The position numbers and the translations under genes are program-made. From Sulfurimonas sp. (GTDB lineage Bacteria; Campylobacterota; Campylobacteria; Campylobacterales; Sulfurimonadaceae): DNA of 6,066 bases. Under the pieces are notes generated by a model. The model was not told where the DNA came from, made no database searches, and was given only the letters and a program-made list of their open reading frames with translations. The stretch covers positions 1-6,066 of the forward strand of contig JALWON010000156.1 in assembly GCA_027083475.1 (NCBI GenBank), read 5' to 3'. This document shows, piece by piece, positions 5,968-6,066 of this stretch; the first letter of the stretch is position 1, and the number at the start of each line of letters is the position of its first letter.

Positions 5968-5986
5968 TTAGAGCGAAAGGCTCTAA
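5968..5986 (+). promoter_or_regulatory. Central stem-loop of the flagellin leader
   Basis: TTAGAGC (5968-5974) and GCTCTAA (5980-5986) form a perfect 7-bp stem with the loop GAAAG. It lies between the two AAGGA motifs, 17 nt before the flagellin ATG. No T-run follows, so it is not an intrinsic terminator. It may space or stabilise the leader. Its last two bases (5985-5986) are shared with the stem around the Shine-Dalgarno, so the two structures partly compete. Confidence 0.5.
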
Positions 5987-6010
5987 CCCGAAAAGGATTT
6001 ATTATGGGTT
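5985..6010 (+). promoter_or_regulatory. Flagellin Shine-Dalgarno in a possible second loop
   Basis: AAGGA (5993-5997) lies 6 nt before the ATG and is the ribosome binding site. AACCC (5985-5989) can pair with GGGTT (6006-6010), which begins at the last base of the start codon, leaving AAGGA in a 16-base loop. The site is therefore both the Shine-Dalgarno and a possible second CsrA site, 51 nt after the first. Confidence 0.5.
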
Positions 6011-6066
6011 TTAGAATTAACACAAACATTGGTGCGATGAATGCACATAGAAATTCGGTGATGAAT
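6004..6066 (+). CDS. fla: Flagellin, N-terminal fragment cut by the window end
   Basis: Only 21 codons are present, reading MGFRINTNIGAMNA then HRNSVMN. This is the conserved start of bacterial flagellin (D0 region), which forms the filament core and carries the signal for export by the flagellar type III system; there is no cleaved signal peptide. MGFRINTN is the opening typical of Campylobacterota flagellins. The start is supported by AAGGA 6 nt upstream and by the family opening. A FliA-type promoter lies upstream, suggesting a FlaA-like major filament gene, but FlaA and FlaB cannot be told apart from so few residues. The gene continues beyond the window. Confidence 0.93.
   Translation, partial: MGFRINTNIGAMNAHRNSVMN

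Noticed and set aside
5968..5986. The 7-bp stem as a transcription terminator
   Set aside because: No run of T follows the stem, and it sits within the flagellin leader just before the start codon.

Overview
This window looks like the chromosome of a Campylobacterota member, most probably a Sulfurimonas-like sulfur-oxidising relative. Three things point there: a flagellin beginning MGFRINTNIGAMNA, a short BioB of the Campylobacter/Helicobacter kind (280 aa), and a topA gene lying divergently beside a flagellin gene, an arrangement I recall from Helicobacter pylori (flaB next to topA). The genus is an inference from recalled sequence styles, not from a search.

Read along the minus strand from right to left, six complete genes are packed almost without gaps: topA (DNA topoisomerase I, UUG start), a MntA/HepT toxin-antitoxin pair, a YfcE-type metallophosphodiesterase, bioB (GUG start), a membrane cation:proton antiporter, and a small protein resembling a degenerate AMMECR1 domain. 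From mntA onward the genes overlap by 8, 4 and 1 nt, are separated by 12 nt, then overlap by 4 nt, so they probably form one translationally coupled unit. The toxin-antitoxin pair has its own strong Shine-Dalgarno and a perfect TATAAT just after topA. Its region is about 29% G+C, against roughly 41-46% in sampled blocks of the neighbours, so it looks like an acquired cassette inside a housekeeping operon. No factor-independent terminator is visible anywhere in the cluster.

The only intergenic region of any size (5809-6003) separates topA from a rightward flagellin gene cut off by the window end after 21 codons. It carries an extended -10 for topA on the minus strand and, on the plus strand, a very good sigma-28 (FliA) promoter followed by a structured leader of about 70 nt. 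The leader has two AAGGA motifs, one in the loop of a GC stem and the other forming the Shine-Dalgarno inside a second possible loop. This is the layout expected for CsrA binding, as described for Campylobacter jejuni flaA.

The points most worth a second look are: the BioB protein, in which a cysteine that binds the sulfur-donating [2Fe-2S] cluster is replaced by isoleucine; the CsrA-like flagellin leader; the AT-rich HepT/MntA cassette whose toxin stop codon overlaps the start codon of yfcE; and the AMMECR1-like protein that has lost the family's LRGCIG signature.
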